A DNA stretch of 64,000 bases from Flagellimonas oceanensis (GCF_003992595.1 NZ_RZNA01000022.1:60654-124653), one strand, 5' to 3'. Shown: positions 52,692 to 62,257, counted from the first letter of the stretch. Notes: generated by a model from the sequence alone, not told the origin. Numbers and translations are program-made.

Positions 52692-55600
52692 ATGACCAAA
52701 CCCCAATCCAACCCTTTCTTCAGGTGTTTTCTATTGATGGTTTCCTTTGTGTTCGCTTCGTTTCAAGTGATATACTCACAAGATTGTTTGGTTGAAGCAG
52801 GTTCGGACCGAATTCTATCGCAAGCTTCGCCTTTTTTTTTGAATGCGGACACTCCATTGGTGGGCACAGGGGAATGGACACAGTTATCAGGCCCCAATTT
52901 GGTACTTTTTGATGATGATACCGATCCCAATACAGAGGTGTCCAATGTGACCTATGGAACCTACATTTTTCAATGGACGGTTTCGGATACCTCTTGCGAT
53001 GCAGCTTCGGATGTTGTTGAGATTACGATAGAGGGAATTGACCTGTCCTTGACAAAAGTGATCGATACATCCCCACCATTGGTAAGTGACAATGTGAGGT
53101 TTACCCTTACCGTTACCAATGATGGCCCCAGTGACGCCACAGGTGTGGAAGTAACCGATCTGTTGCCTTCAGGGTATAACTATGTGACGGATAATGGAGG
53201 TGGTACATATAATGAGGTAACAGGGGTATGGAATGTAGGGGCATTGGCCAATGGAAATTCTGCAAGCCTTGAGATCCTGGCCAAAGTGAATGCTTCGGGC
53301 GATTACGATAATATAGCTGAGATAACCGGACACGACCAAACGGACATTGATTCCACTCCGAACAATAATGTTCCAGGGGAAGATGATCAAGATGGGGTTT
53401 CTGTTGTTCCGGAGCCTTTGGTGGATATTTCCGTGACCAAAACGGTGGACGAACTGATTGCCGAAGTGGGAGAGGAGCTGGTCTTTACCATAACGGTCCA
53501 AAATGATGGGCCAAGTGATGCGACCAACGTAGTGGTCACCGATGTTTTGGCATCGGGATACGAATTGATCAATGGAGTCCCGTCGTCCGGGACCTATAAT
53601 GTTGCCAATGGATCTTGGGTAGTGGGCGATTTGGCCAATGGAGCTTCAGAAACCTTGGAAATCGCAGTAGAGGTATTGTCCACTGGGAATTATACCAATA
53701 CAGCTGAGCTGACCAATGTTTCCGAGCAGGATGCTGACTCAACACCCAACAATAACAATGAATCCGAGGATGACCAACAGAGTGTGGAACCGACCGTGAT
53801 ACCCGTGGCCGACCTTTTATTGCGCAAATCCGTCAATGTATTGAGTCCCTATGTGGGTCAAGAAGTGATTTTTACAATCAATGTGACCAATTTGGGTCCA
53901 AGCGAAGCTTCAGGTGTGGAAATATTGGATTTGTTGCCCGATGGTTATACCTATATTTCCCACAGTGCCACGGCAGGGATTTACAATGCTGCTTCAGGAC
54001 TGTGGGTGCTCAATGGCGATATGGCCGACGCCAGCACTGAAACCCTTACCATTTTGGCCACGGTAAACAATACCGGCAATTATTTCAATGTTACCGAGGT
54101 GTTCGCTTCTGACCAATACGACCCCAACTCCATACCGAACAACAACAATATTTTTGAAAACGACCAGGACAACGCGGGAACCACGCCCATACCATCCGCT
54201 GATTTGAATTTGGACGTACATATGGACAATGAAACTCCGGATGTTGGGACCCAAGTTATTTTTACCGTCACTTTGGTCAATGAGGGACCAAGTGATGCCA
54301 TTCGTGTTGAAGTTGAAAATACATTGCCCGATGGTTTCACCTATGTATCGGATGATTCGGGTGGGCTTTTCAATCCGTCGAATGGAATTTGGGATGTGGA
54401 AGTCATTGCCGTGGAATCACAGAGGGAATTGAACATTGTGGCCGAGGTAAATCCGGCAGGTGATTATACCTTTGGTACAGAGGTGGTGGATGCAACCTTT
54501 TACGATGTGGATTCCACCCCGAACAATAACATACTATCGGAAGATGACCAAGACGAACTAACTGTCATACCACGACATGTAACTGATATTTCAATATCAA
54601 AAACGGTCAATGATATGAATCCCGAAGCAGGGGATGAGGTTGTTTTTACTATCGAAGTAAACAATGACGGACCCAATGATGCTTCCGGATTGATCATTGA
54701 GGATGCGTTGGAGAATGGTTATCGATTCGTTTCCGCTACAACATCATCTGGAACCTACGACGAAATTGCGGGTTCATGGGATTTGCCAGCTGTTTCCAAT
54801 GGGTCAACAGAAACTTTGGAGATCAGGGCAATAATCCTTTCGAACGGCGAGTACAAGAATACGGCCGAATTGATCGCTTTGGATACCTATGATCCTGATT
54901 CCACCCCGAACAATAATCTGGGCTCCGAGGATGATCAGGCAACCGTGATTCCAGTTCCAGATGGATTGAACGATCTTTCTTTGTCCAAAACTGTCGATAA
55001 TCAAAATCCGAATGTGGGGGATGTGGTTCGTTTTGTGGTCAGTGTTACCAACAGCGGTCCTTCGGATGCCAGAAATGTAGAGGTTACCGATATGTTGCCT
55101 TCTGGGTATACTTATGAATCCCATGCTGCAACTGCAGGGAGTTATGATTCAGATACTGGACTCTGGACAATCAATAGAACAATTTTGACCCAAGACACGG
55201 AGAACTTGGAAATCTTGGCCGTGGTCAACGCACCAACCGGTACCGAAGATGAGTATTTGAACGAGGCTTTTGTTTCAGCCAGTCTGTATGCCGACCCCGA
55301 TAGTGATCCATTGACAGGAATTGGTGATGATGACTTTTCCGATGGTATTGTAGATGATGACGAAGCAACTGCTTTTGTAGTCCCACAAACCACTGATATT
55401 GCTATTACAAAAGCTGTGGACAATACCATGCCCAATATAGGGGATGAGGTTGTTTTTGAGATAACTGTGATCAATCAAGGTGTGGACAATGCAACCAATA
55501 TCGGTATACAAGAAGAGTTGCCTTTGGGCTATCAATTCATTAGTGCGGAGACCACCATAGGAAACTACGATACAGAAGCTTCTTTTTGGGAGATTGCATC

Positions 55601-56033
55601 CTTGGCTGTTTCCGAAGCGGCAACTTTAATGCTTACGGCAGAGGTTCAGGATATAGAGGATTATATGAACCGGGTCAGTTTGGCCTATGTGGATCAATGG
55701 GATACTGACGAAACCAACAATGCTGCCGAAGCTTTTGTAGCGCCTAGCTGTTTGGTGGTGTACAATGAATTTTCCCCCAACGGCGACGGTGTCAACGATT
55801 ATTTTACAATTGATTGTATTTCCCGTTACCCGGGCAATACGCTACAGGTATACAACCGGTGGGGAAATATCGTGTTCCAGACCAAATCCTACAACAATGA
55901 TTGGGACGGTACGCCCAATGGACGTGCCATGGTTCAACCTGAAGACCAGCTTCCGGTGGGCACCTATTATTATGTGCTGGATTTGGGAGATGGCTCGGAA
56001 CCGAGAACGGACTGGTTGTATTTAAATAGATAA
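52692..56033 (+). CDS. DUF11-repeat surface protein with gliding-motility-type (T9SS type B) C-terminus
   Basis: A 1,113-residue secreted protein with signal peptide (FFRCFLLMVSFVFASFQVIYS). A short Ig-like segment follows, then seven DUF11 repeats of ~115-125 residues, each opening like DISVTKTVDE... with NDGPSDATxVxVTDxLPxGY. The CHU_C/gliding motility-associated domain (VVYNEFSPNGDGVNDYFTID, LQVYNRWGNIVFQT) ends at the C-terminus. That domain is the type B sorting signal of T9SS. It is likely an adhesin or surface fibre. I start it at ATG 52692; the longer frame to 52578 adds a non-signal leader. PorP/SprF follows after 2 bases. Confidence 0.9.
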   Translation: MTKPQSNPFFRCFLLMVSFVFASFQVIYSQDCLVEAGSDRILSQASPFFLNADTPLVGTGEWTQLSGPNLVLFDDDTDPNTEVSNVTYGTYIFQWTVSDTSCDAASDVVEITIEGIDLSLTKVIDTSPPLVSDNVRFTLTVTNDGPSDATGVEVTDLLPSGYNYVTDNGGGTYNEVTGVWNVGALANGNSASLEILAKVNASGDYDNIAEITGHDQTDIDSTPNNNVPGEDDQDGVSVVPEPLVDISVTKTVDELIAEVGEELVFTITVQNDGPSDATNVVVTDVLASGYELINGVPSSGTYNVANGSWVVGDLANGASETLEIAVEVLSTGNYTNTAELTNVSEQDADSTPNNNNESEDDQQSVEPTVIPVADLLLRKSVNVLSPYVGQEVIFTINVTNLGPSEASGVEILDLLPDGYTYISHSATAGIYNAASGLWVLNGDMADASTETLTILATVNNTGNYFNVTEVFASDQYDPNSIPNNNNIFENDQDNAGTTPIPSADLNLDVHMDNETPDVGTQVIFTVTLVNEGPSDAIRVEVENTLPDGFTYVSDDSGGLFNPSNGIWDVEVIAVESQRELNIVAEVNPAGDYTFGTEVVDATFYDVDSTPNNNILSEDDQDELTVIPRHVTDISISKTVNDMNPEAGDEVVFTIEVNNDGPNDASGLIIEDALENGYRFVSATTSSGTYDEIAGSWDLPAVSNGSTETLEIRAIILSNGEYKNTAELIALDTYDPDSTPNNNLGSEDDQATVIPVPDGLNDLSLSKTVDNQNPNVGDVVRFVVSVTNSGPSDARNVEVTDMLPSGYTYESHAATAGSYDSDTGLWTINRTILTQDTENLEILAVVNAPTGTEDEYLNEAFVSASLYADPDSDPLTGIGDDDFSDGIVDDDEATAFVVPQTTDIAITKAVDNTMPNIGDEVVFEITVINQGVDNATNIGIQEELPLGYQFISAETTIGNYDTEASFWEIASLAVSEAATLMLTAEVQDIEDYMNRVSLAYVDQWDTDETNNAAEAFVAPSCLVVYNEFSPNGDGVNDYFTIDCISRYPGNTLQVYNRWGNIVFQTKSYNNDWDGTPNGRAMVQPEDQLPVGTYYYVLDLGDGSEPRTDWLYLNR

Positions 56034-56035
56034 AA

Positions 56036-56977
56036 ATGGGGATTACAGCATCAAAACATAGAACAAAGGGATGTAAGCTGCTCTGTTTACTGATAGTTGC
56101 CCTGTGCTCAATTTCCATTTATGCACAGCAGGACCCACAATTTACCCAGTATATGTACAATACTATGAGCGTGAATCCTGCGTACGCGGGCAACAACGGT
56201 CATTTAACGGCTTTACTGCTACATCGTTCGCAATGGGTAGGTGTCAATGGAGCTCCGAATACGCAGGTTTTGGCGGTGGATGCGCCATTGGAAAACAAAC
56301 TTGGTCTAGGGGGGATTATCTCTCGTGACGCCTTGGGGCCTTCTTCTGAAATATCGTTGGACGGAAATGTTTCCTACACCATTCAAGTGGACAGTGCGAA
56401 CAGCAAGCTCTCTTTTGGGATGAAGCTGGGCGGTCGAGTTTTTGATGTGGATTTCTTCAAAGGCCTTACAGAAGACGCCGATATGGCCTTTCAGGAAAAT
56501 ATAAAGAGCAAGTTCTTCCCAACCATTGGAGCAGGTCTGTATTATGATACTAAGAAGGGATATCTGGGCTTTGCCATACCCAACTTCCTTTCACAAAAGC
56601 ATTATGATGGCCAGGAACAGGAAATCGCCACAGAGCGTCTGCACTACTATTTTATCGGAGGAAAGGTTGTGGATTTGACCCCGGATGTGAAATTGAAGCC
56701 CGCCTTCTTTGTAAAATGGGTGCCTGGCGCACCGATCATTGTTGATTTCTCAATGAACGCGCTGCTCAAGGAAACCTTTTCCTTTGGTCTGGCCTATCGT
56801 TGGGACGATTCTTTTTCCACCTTATTTGGGATGCAAATCGACCCTAATTTTAGTGCGGGCTATGCCTATGATCTGACCACGTCCAATTTAGCGGGTCACA
56901 CAGGGGGCTCACATGAACTGTTCATTCGCTACGAGTTCAAATCCTCCAAAAAACAAAAGGAGGCTCCCACATTTTAA
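56036..56977 (+). CDS. PorP/SprF-family type IX secretion membrane protein
   Basis: A 313-residue outer-membrane protein with signal peptide (LLCLLIVALCSISIYAQQ). It carries the family opening DPQFTQYMYNTMSVNPAYAG and SQWVGVNGAPNTQVLAVDAP. The C-terminal LFIRYEF belongs to the barrel. PorP/SprF proteins are needed for export or attachment of T9SS type B cargo, and each is commonly encoded right after its cargo. Here the DUF11/CHU_C protein ends 2 bases upstream. Confidence 0.93.
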   Translation: MGITASKHRTKGCKLLCLLIVALCSISIYAQQDPQFTQYMYNTMSVNPAYAGNNGHLTALLLHRSQWVGVNGAPNTQVLAVDAPLENKLGLGGIISRDALGPSSEISLDGNVSYTIQVDSANSKLSFGMKLGGRVFDVDFFKGLTEDADMAFQENIKSKFFPTIGAGLYYDTKKGYLGFAIPNFLSQKHYDGQEQEIATERLHYYFIGGKVVDLTPDVKLKPAFFVKWVPGAPIIVDFSMNALLKETFSFGLAYRWDDSFSTLFGMQIDPNFSAGYAYDLTTSNLAGHTGGSHELFIRYEFKSSKKQKEAPTF

Positions 56978-57011
56978 AACACACACACCATTTTCCGCGC
57001 GAAATAGTCTG

Positions 57012-57019
57012 TATCTTTA
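57012..57019 (+). promoter_or_regulatory. Candidate -7 element for the Met8/CysG-N gene
   Basis: TATCTTTA is a near match to TAnnTTTG (last base differs). It lies 31 bases before the ATG. No firm -33 box was seen. Confidence 0.3.
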
Positions 57020-57050
57020 GCTCTGCAAACACTGCTAAAATTGATTCGCT

Positions 57051-57632
57051 ATGGAGAGGAATGAGCTGTATCCCGTTTTTTTAAAGGTTTCCAACTTGAA
57101 CGTACTGATCGTGGGTGGGGGGAACGTTGGTTTGGAGAAGTTGACGTTTTTGTTGAAATCGAGCCCTAGCGCCCAAGTACAAATGGTGGCTCCCGAGTTC
57201 TTGCCCGATACTTTGGAACTGGCAGGAAAACACCATGTGGAAATTACCAGGGATGTGTATGCCGAGAAGTATCTGGAAGGAAAGCACATGGTGGTGGCCT
57301 GTACCGATAGACCGGAGGTCAATGAACAGGTGTACCACGATTGCAGAAAGTTGAGCAAACTGGTGAATGTGGCGGACAATCCGCCGTTTTGTGATTTTTA
57401 CATGGGCGGAATCGTTACAAAGGGCAATGTGAAGGTCGCCATTTCCACCAATGGAAAATCGCCTACCACTGCCAAGCGACTACGTCAGTTCTTTGAAGAG
57501 GTACTCCCCGAGAACATTGATGAGCTGGTGAACAACCTCAATGAATATCGAAACACCTTGAAAGGGGACTTTGAAGAAAAGGTTAAGGCCCTCAATGAGT
57601 TCACAAAAAGTCTGGTGAACAAGAAGGATTGA
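57051..57632 (+). CDS. Precorrin-2 dehydrogenase/sirohydrochlorin ferrochelatase (Met8/CysG N-domain type)
   Basis: A 193-residue protein with an NAD-binding Rossmann fold (LNVLIVGGGNVGLEKLTFLL), the substrate region VVACTDRPEVNEQVYHDC, VADNPPFCDFYMGGIV, and KGNVKVAISTNGKSPTTAKR. This is the CysG N-terminal module that oxidises precorrin-2 and can insert Fe2+ to make siroheme. It lacks the methyltransferase half of CysG, which must be encoded elsewhere. Siroheme would serve sulfite or nitrite reductase. Confidence 0.9.
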   Translation: MERNELYPVFLKVSNLNVLIVGGGNVGLEKLTFLLKSSPSAQVQMVAPEFLPDTLELAGKHHVEITRDVYAEKYLEGKHMVVACTDRPEVNEQVYHDCRKLSKLVNVADNPPFCDFYMGGIVTKGNVKVAISTNGKSPTTAKRLRQFFEEVLPENIDELVNNLNEYRNTLKGDFEEKVKALNEFTKSLVNKKD

Positions 57633-57755
57633 TTCCTGTGATCGCGCTCCCTGGCCATAAGGTAAGCGTCAATGGACCAACACTGAATTGGCCAACGGGC
57701 CTCAAAAAGTACATAGGTAACATTTATCCGCACGCACCACAAAGATAAAAGCAAA

Positions 57756-57782
57756 AAAAACAGCCCTTTTTAGGCTGTTTTT
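57756..57782. terminator. Intrinsic terminator between Met8-like and YegP-like genes
   Basis: Arms aaaaacagcc (57756-57765) and ggctgttttt (57773-57782) with a 7-base loop. The A and T tracts make it usable on both strands, so it serves both convergent genes. Confidence 0.8.
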
Positions 57783-57805
57783 CAATATTGTTGGAATGGT
57801 ACTGA

Positions 57806-58135
57806 TTATTCAACTTCTTCCACGGATGCACCGGGAGCGTTCTTTTTAACCGAGGCAATACCGTTTTCCATGGCGGATTCGCTGGAATACATTTCGCTGT
57901 TTCCAATGACCTGACCGTTGGAGGCCTTTAGGTTGAAGTAAGGGCTTCCGTCCTTCGCCTCGTTTCTTTCAAAATTCCCATCGTCCTGTGAATGTGTTTT
58001 TACAGACTCGATACCATTTTCACAAGCAGATTTGGAGGAATATCCTTGGCTGCTCAAAATTACTTGACCGTTTCCAGCTTTTAAATTAAACCTGAACTTT
58101 CCGGCTTTATCCGTTTTAATTTCAAATTTTCCCAT
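57806..58135 (-). CDS. YegP family protein (two DUF1508 repeats)
   Basis: A 109-residue small protein built of two ~50-residue repeats. The first has FEIKTDKAGKFRFNLKAGNG and CENGIESVKTH. The second has FERNEAKDGSPYFNLKASNG and MENGIASVKKN. It is the YegP/DUF1508 fold, function unknown, proposed to be stress-related in some bacteria. It is a single-gene unit with its own terminator. Confidence 0.9.
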   Translation of the reverse strand: MGKFEIKTDKAGKFRFNLKAGNGQVILSSQGYSSKSACENGIESVKTHSQDDGNFERNEAKDGSPYFNLKASNGQVIGNSEMYSSESAMENGIASVKKNAPGASVEEVE

Positions 58136-58270
58136 GTTTATTCTATTTTAAGTAATAAATCTAGATATTTTCTTAAAAAATGACCAATAAAAGACACGAA
58201 AAATACCAATAAAGTAAGGTTTTAAGACATGGAAATATGAAATTGGTATGGGACCATGACACCTGTCACA

Positions 58271-58299
58271 AAAAAAGGAGGCAATTTGCCTCCTTTTTT
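58271..58299 (-). terminator. Intrinsic terminator after proA
   Basis: A perfect stem ggaggca/tgcctcc (58277-58283, 58287-58293) with a 3-base loop, flanked by A-rich and T-rich tracts. It lies 20 bases beyond the proA stop on the minus strand. Confidence 0.85.
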
Positions 58300-58319
58300 A
58301 CTAATGTTTCTATAGTGAG

Positions 58320-59519
58320 TTACACCCTAATTTGTCCATCCCCAAATACATAGTATTTGTTGGTGACCAATTGTTTTAGGCCCAAAGGCCCTCGGTGGTG
58401 CAATTTATCGGTACTGATGGCGAGTTCCGCACCAACGCCCATTTGTCCCCCATCGGTAAAGCGGGTAGATGCGTTTTGGTATACGGCCGCGCAATCCACG
58501 TTTTCCATGAATGTTTTGGCGACATCATTGTTTTCCGTCATTATGGATGCTGAGTGTCCTCCGGAGTTCTTATTGATTTTCTCCATGGCTTCCTCAATAT
58601 TGTCGACAGCGCCAATGACACACTTCATGGCCAAAAATTCCTCTTGCCAAATGGATTCATCGGTAATGGTGTCTTCATTTGCCAATACTTTTTTGACCTG
58701 ATCGTCCACGATAATGGAGACATTGTTGACTGTAAGCACTTGCTGCAGCTCTTTGAGCTTGGCTTCGTAACCATCAATTTGGGTGTCAATCAGGATTTTG
58801 TCCAATGCGTTACAGGCCGAAATTTTATGGGTTTTTGCGTTCAAAATCACTTTTAAACTCTTTTCCCAATCGGCCTCTTTGTGCACATAAAGGAAGTTGT
58901 TACCTCTACCGCTGATAAGTACAGCACATTTGGCGTGTTCTTTTACAAAAGCGATCAAACGTTCGCCGCCACGGGGAACGATAAGGTCCAAATCTTGGTC
59001 TGGATTCCTTAGAAATTCCTGTGTTTGGGTCCTGTCCATTTCCATGAACTGGATAAAATCTTCGGACAGGTCGTTTTCTCTCAAGGCCTGATGCCAAAAC
59101 TTGACCAAGGCTTTATTGCTATGGTAGGCTTCCTTACCTCCTTTGAGCAATATTTTATTGTTGGCCTTAAATGCAAGCACGGCTGCCTCAATGGTTACAT
59201 CGGGGCGAGACTCGTAAATGATCATGATAGTGCCAAAAGGTGCCGTTCTGTTGATGATCTTAAGCCCGTTGTCCAATTCCCTTGTAGAGATTTCCTTGTT
59301 GACGGGGTCATCTTGCAAGCGAACCTCTTTCACGGCCTGGATCATTTGATCCACTTTCTTTTGGTCCACTACCAAACGATCGTACAAAGCCTGATCGTCG
59401 CGGTTGAATGCGTCTAAATCTTTCTTGTTTGCTTGGAGCAATTCATCCCGATTTTCATCGAGTATACGCTCCATATCTTGTAATACTTTATTTTTTAAAT
59501 CTGTTTTTAATAATTTCAT
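58320..59519 (-). CDS. proA: Gamma-glutamyl phosphate reductase
   Basis: Reduces γ-glutamyl phosphate to glutamate semialdehyde in proline synthesis. The 399-residue protein has an ALDH-type NADPH-binding fold with PFGTIMIIYESRPDVTIEAA, RGGERLIAFVKEHAKCAVLI, the catalytic Cys in HKISACNALDKILID and the closing STRFTDGGQMGVGAELAIST. It is the last gene of proC-proB-proA. Confidence 0.95.
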   Translation of the reverse strand: MKLLKTDLKNKVLQDMERILDENRDELLQANKKDLDAFNRDDQALYDRLVVDQKKVDQMIQAVKEVRLQDDPVNKEISTRELDNGLKIINRTAPFGTIMIIYESRPDVTIEAAVLAFKANNKILLKGGKEAYHSNKALVKFWHQALRENDLSEDFIQFMEMDRTQTQEFLRNPDQDLDLIVPRGGERLIAFVKEHAKCAVLISGRGNNFLYVHKEADWEKSLKVILNAKTHKISACNALDKILIDTQIDGYEAKLKELQQVLTVNNVSIIVDDQVKKVLANEDTITDESIWQEEFLAMKCVIGAVDNIEEAMEKINKNSGGHSASIMTENNDVAKTFMENVDCAAVYQNASTRFTDGGQMGVGAELAISTDKLHHRGPLGLKQLVTNKYYVFGDGQIRV

Positions 59520-59524
59520 TTCTG

Positions 59525-60295
59525 TTATTTTGAAACTTCTGTTCCTACGTTCTTTCCTTCTACAATATCCAGGATTACGTTTTCGCGCTTACCATTGACA
59601 ATGTAGGATGGAATATTGTCGGCTGCGGCTTTTTGGGCATAGCTCAATTTTGAGCCCATACCTCCACGGCCTTCTCCTTCTTGCTTGTTTCCTTCTTCGA
59701 TATACTTGTCCAAGTCTTCTTTCGGCTCAACTTTGTCGATTACCTTGGACTCCTCTTTTTCAGGGTGTCCATCGTAAAGTCCATCGATATCCGTCATAAG
59801 GATAAGTCTGTCGGCCTTCATCAACTGTGCCAGCAATGTGGCCAGCTCATCATTGTCCGAGAACATGGACATGGACACGGAAACGGCATCATCCTCATTG
59901 GCTATTGGAATCACTCCTTCAGAAAGGAGCCCTTCCAAACAATTGATCATATTGTCACGGTGCACACCAGGGTTGAAATCCCTTTTTGTTGGGAGTACCT
60001 GGGCACATTTCATACCGTAATCGTTGAATATATTATAATAATGCCTCATCATTCTGGGTTGCCCAATGGCGGAATATACTTGCCTCCGTTGGGTCTTATC
60101 CTTGATTTTTGCTTTTCCCAGTACCTCTTTACCGGCAATTACCGATCCAGAGGAGACCAAAATGGTCATGATGTCCCGTTCGTAAAGCTCAGCAATTTGT
60201 TGTACCAAACTATTGAGTACAGGTCGTACGATTCTGTTGTCTTTATTGGTCATCACGTTTGTACCTACTTTGATGACCACTAGTTCTTTATACAT
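59525..60295 (-). CDS. proB: Glutamate 5-kinase (no PUA domain)
   Basis: Phosphorylates glutamate, the first and feedback-controlled step of proline synthesis. The amino-acid-kinase fold shows VIKVGTNVMTNKDNRIVRPV, ILVSSGSVIAGKEVLG, IPIANEDDAVSVSMSMFSDN and GRGGMGSKLSYAQKAAADNI. At 256 residues it lacks the C-terminal PUA domain present in the E. coli enzyme, as is usual for some lineages. It is 5 bases from proA and 3 from proC. Confidence 0.95.
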   Translation of the reverse strand: MYKELVVIKVGTNVMTNKDNRIVRPVLNSLVQQIAELYERDIMTILVSSGSVIAGKEVLGKAKIKDKTQRRQVYSAIGQPRMMRHYYNIFNDYGMKCAQVLPTKRDFNPGVHRDNMINCLEGLLSEGVIPIANEDDAVSVSMSMFSDNDELATLLAQLMKADRLILMTDIDGLYDGHPEKEESKVIDKVEPKEDLDKYIEEGNKQEGEGRGGMGSKLSYAQKAAADNIPSYIVNGKRENVILDIVEGKNVGTEVSK

Positions 60296-60298
60296 GTT

Positions 60299-61105
60299 TT
60301 AATATTCTTCGCCCAGTTCCACAGCTCTACCAAATGCTGCAAAGGCGGCTTCTTTGATTAATTCGTTTACATTGTTGTCCTGCATGGAATCCAGGGCGGC
60401 CCTGGTGGTTCCCCCTTTGGAGGCTACCATTTCCATCCAAGTGTCGGGATTCAGGTTGTTCTGGTTGAACAACTCCACCGCACCTGTAAAGGTCTGGCTT
60501 ACCAATACCTTGGAAACGTTCTCGGAGAATCCCATTTGCAGTGCGGCCTCCATCATACTCTGCATAAAGTAGAATACGTATGCGGGACCACTTCCGGAAA
60601 TTCCCGTGGATGCATCAATAAATTTCTCATTTTTTACCCTAAGCGATTTTCCTGTGGTGTCCAACAGGCCTTCCACCATAAAAAGTTCCAAACGGGAAAC
60701 TTCTTCAGCGGATACGTAGCTGGTCAGCCCCTTGCCGACTTGAGCGGGCAAATTGGGCATGGCCCTTACTACCTTTTTGATCCCTAGGGATTCTTGTATA
60801 AAGTTGATGGTAACCCCGGCCATGATCGAAATGAACAATTGCTCTGGGTTCACCAATTTTTTCATGCGCTCGAAAAGTTCTTCGGCATGATAGGGTTTTA
60901 CGGCCAAAAAGATGATATCTGCTTGTGGTACGCAGTCCTCAATCTTGTCAATGGCATCGAAATAGGCAATTTTACCCACTTCTTCCAATTTTTCCTTTGA
61001 CTTGTCCAGCACCATAATGTTGCGTTTTTTCAACAGTTTGGATTTAGACATACCTGTGGCATAGGTAAGCCCCATGTTACCTGCGCCAATAACCAATACT
61101 TTCAT
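60299..61105 (-). CDS. proC: Pyrroline-5-carboxylate reductase
   Basis: Last step to proline, NAD(P)H dependent. The 268-residue protein begins VLVIGAGNMGLTYATGMSKS (nucleotide loop). It contains IIFLAVKPYHAEELFERM and the substrate-site ASTGISGSGPAYVFYFMQSM, then VASKGGTTRAALDSMQDNNV. It is the first gene of the proC-proB-proA operon. Confidence 0.95.
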   Translation of the reverse strand: MKVLVIGAGNMGLTYATGMSKSKLLKKRNIMVLDKSKEKLEEVGKIAYFDAIDKIEDCVPQADIIFLAVKPYHAEELFERMKKLVNPEQLFISIMAGVTINFIQESLGIKKVVRAMPNLPAQVGKGLTSYVSAEEVSRLELFMVEGLLDTTGKSLRVKNEKFIDASTGISGSGPAYVFYFMQSMMEAALQMGFSENVSKVLVSQTFTGAVELFNQNNLNPDTWMEMVASKGGTTRAALDSMQDNNVNELIKEAAFAAFGRAVELGEEY

Positions 61106-61144
61106 TGTTTTTATTAAAGAGTTATATAATAAATTATAAAGGTG

Positions 61145-61336
61145 TTATGCCAATACATTACATTCCTTGCAATCTTTGATCTTACCGTTATAGGTTGCAC
61201 GGTATTTGTGCAAAGTGCGAACGGGAAGCCCCATGAAATACCTTTTGATATAGGTAACACGGGTAGTAAGCTCTCCCATTTTAAGGCTATAACGTTTTTC
61301 GTACTTGGTCTCCCTTCTAATTCTTGAAAGTCTCAT
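61145..61336 (-). CDS. Small basic protein downstream of rpsU
   Basis: A 63-residue protein rich in Arg, Lys and Tyr: RLSRIRRETKYEKRYSLKMG and TYIKRYFMGLPVRTLHKYRA. It ends in DCKECNVLA with a Cys-x-x-Cys pair. I do not recognise a named family. It begins 29 bases after the rpsU stop on the same strand, so it is probably co-transcribed with S21. The basic body and CKEC could suit RNA or ribosome contact; that is inference. Confidence 0.6.
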   Translation of the reverse strand: MRLSRIRRETKYEKRYSLKMGELTTRVTYIKRYFMGLPVRTLHKYRATYNGKIKDCKECNVLA

Positions 61337-61365
61337 TTTGTTGTTGATACTTTTTGTTTTTGATA

Positions 61366-61563
61366 TTATTGGTCTTCCTGTTCTCTTAGGAATTGCTCTT
61401 TATATTGCGCCTTTTTCAATGTTTTTCGGCGTTCTACTGATTTTTTTGTGTATTCTTGGCGGTCTCGAATTTGGTCCAAACGCTTTGTGTTCCTGTATTT
61501 TCTCTTGTAGCGTTTTAGAGCCCTTTCGATACTTTCGCCTGGCTTGACTTCAATTTTTAGCAT
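61366..61563 (-). CDS. rpsU: 30S ribosomal protein S21
   Basis: A 65-residue basic protein with the S21 opening MLKIEVKPGESIERALKRYK. The rest is highly charged, as in flavobacterial S21 (SVERRKTLKKAQYKEQFLRE). In Bacteroidota S21 contributes to hiding the 16S rRNA anti-Shine-Dalgarno. It follows an acetyltransferase gene by 8 bases and precedes the small basic protein. Confidence 0.94.
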   Translation of the reverse strand: MLKIEVKPGESIERALKRYKRKYRNTKRLDQIRDRQEYTKKSVERRKTLKKAQYKEQFLREQEDQ

Positions 61564-61571
61564 ATAATGGT

Positions 61572-62015
61572 TTATCTGTTCAATCTCATTTCTAAATGGG
61601 TTGCATTGAACCCTTTTTCTTCAAAAAATTTTTTGTTTGGATATTGGTTTTCATCTGTAATATGAATGGCAACGTCCCCTTTGCAATATTGGAGGGTATA
61701 GTCCAATAATTTCTTTTCGATGTCGTTCCCCCTGTGTTCCCTGTGTATCACAAAGAATACCAGGAAGTTCTCGGGAATATAGTCTCCCATACCCGTTTTG
61801 TTCACAACGGCCAGACCCAAGATCTCATCCTTGTCCTCCATGGCAAAGACATATCCTCCTAGACCGGGGATATCTTTTGTGGAGTATTGAATGGCCTTCC
61901 TAATGGCTTTCTTTGTGGCCTTCTTTCCTTCTTGGTGGTCAAAAAGAAAATTGGCGAACCTATTGGCTTCCATGGTGGAAAGTCGGGTATAGGCATCGTA
62001 GGTCTTAATTACCAT
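61572..62015 (-). CDS. GNAT N-acetyltransferase
   Basis: A 147-residue GNAT protein. The CoA-binding region is VIHREHRGNDIEKKLLDYTL, and the last strand is FFEEKGFNATHLEMRLN. I start it at 62015 (MVIKTYDAYTRLSTMEANRF); the frame is open to 62138 but the extra residues look non-conserved. The substrate is unknown. It lies 8 bases upstream of rpsU, so a ribosomal target is possible but unproven. Confidence 0.83.
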   Translation of the reverse strand: MVIKTYDAYTRLSTMEANRFANFLFDHQEGKKATKKAIRKAIQYSTKDIPGLGGYVFAMEDKDEILGLAVVNKTGMGDYIPENFLVFFVIHREHRGNDIEKKLLDYTLQYCKGDVAIHITDENQYPNKKFFEEKGFNATHLEMRLNR

Positions 62016-62257
62016 GCTTTTGTTTTGAACGATAATAGTTCTGATTTTTTTGTTATTAGTTAACGGTTTCGAATCGGGCAAAATGGAAACACGGGAAAAA
62101 TTCCTATGGTTTCCATGGTAATTGGATTTACTTCCCAAATGGGAAGGTAATTATAGGGTAGGCGGAATGAACTTATCTGACTGGTTTCTGAATACCAGAT
62201 AGTCAAAACTTAGGATTCTATAGTTTTTTCTCTCGTGGAGCTTAACGTTCATCGGTG

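Noticed and set aside
57035..57379. Minus-strand open frames opposite the Met8-like gene
   Set aside because: They are shadows of the plus-strand gene, with no family features.
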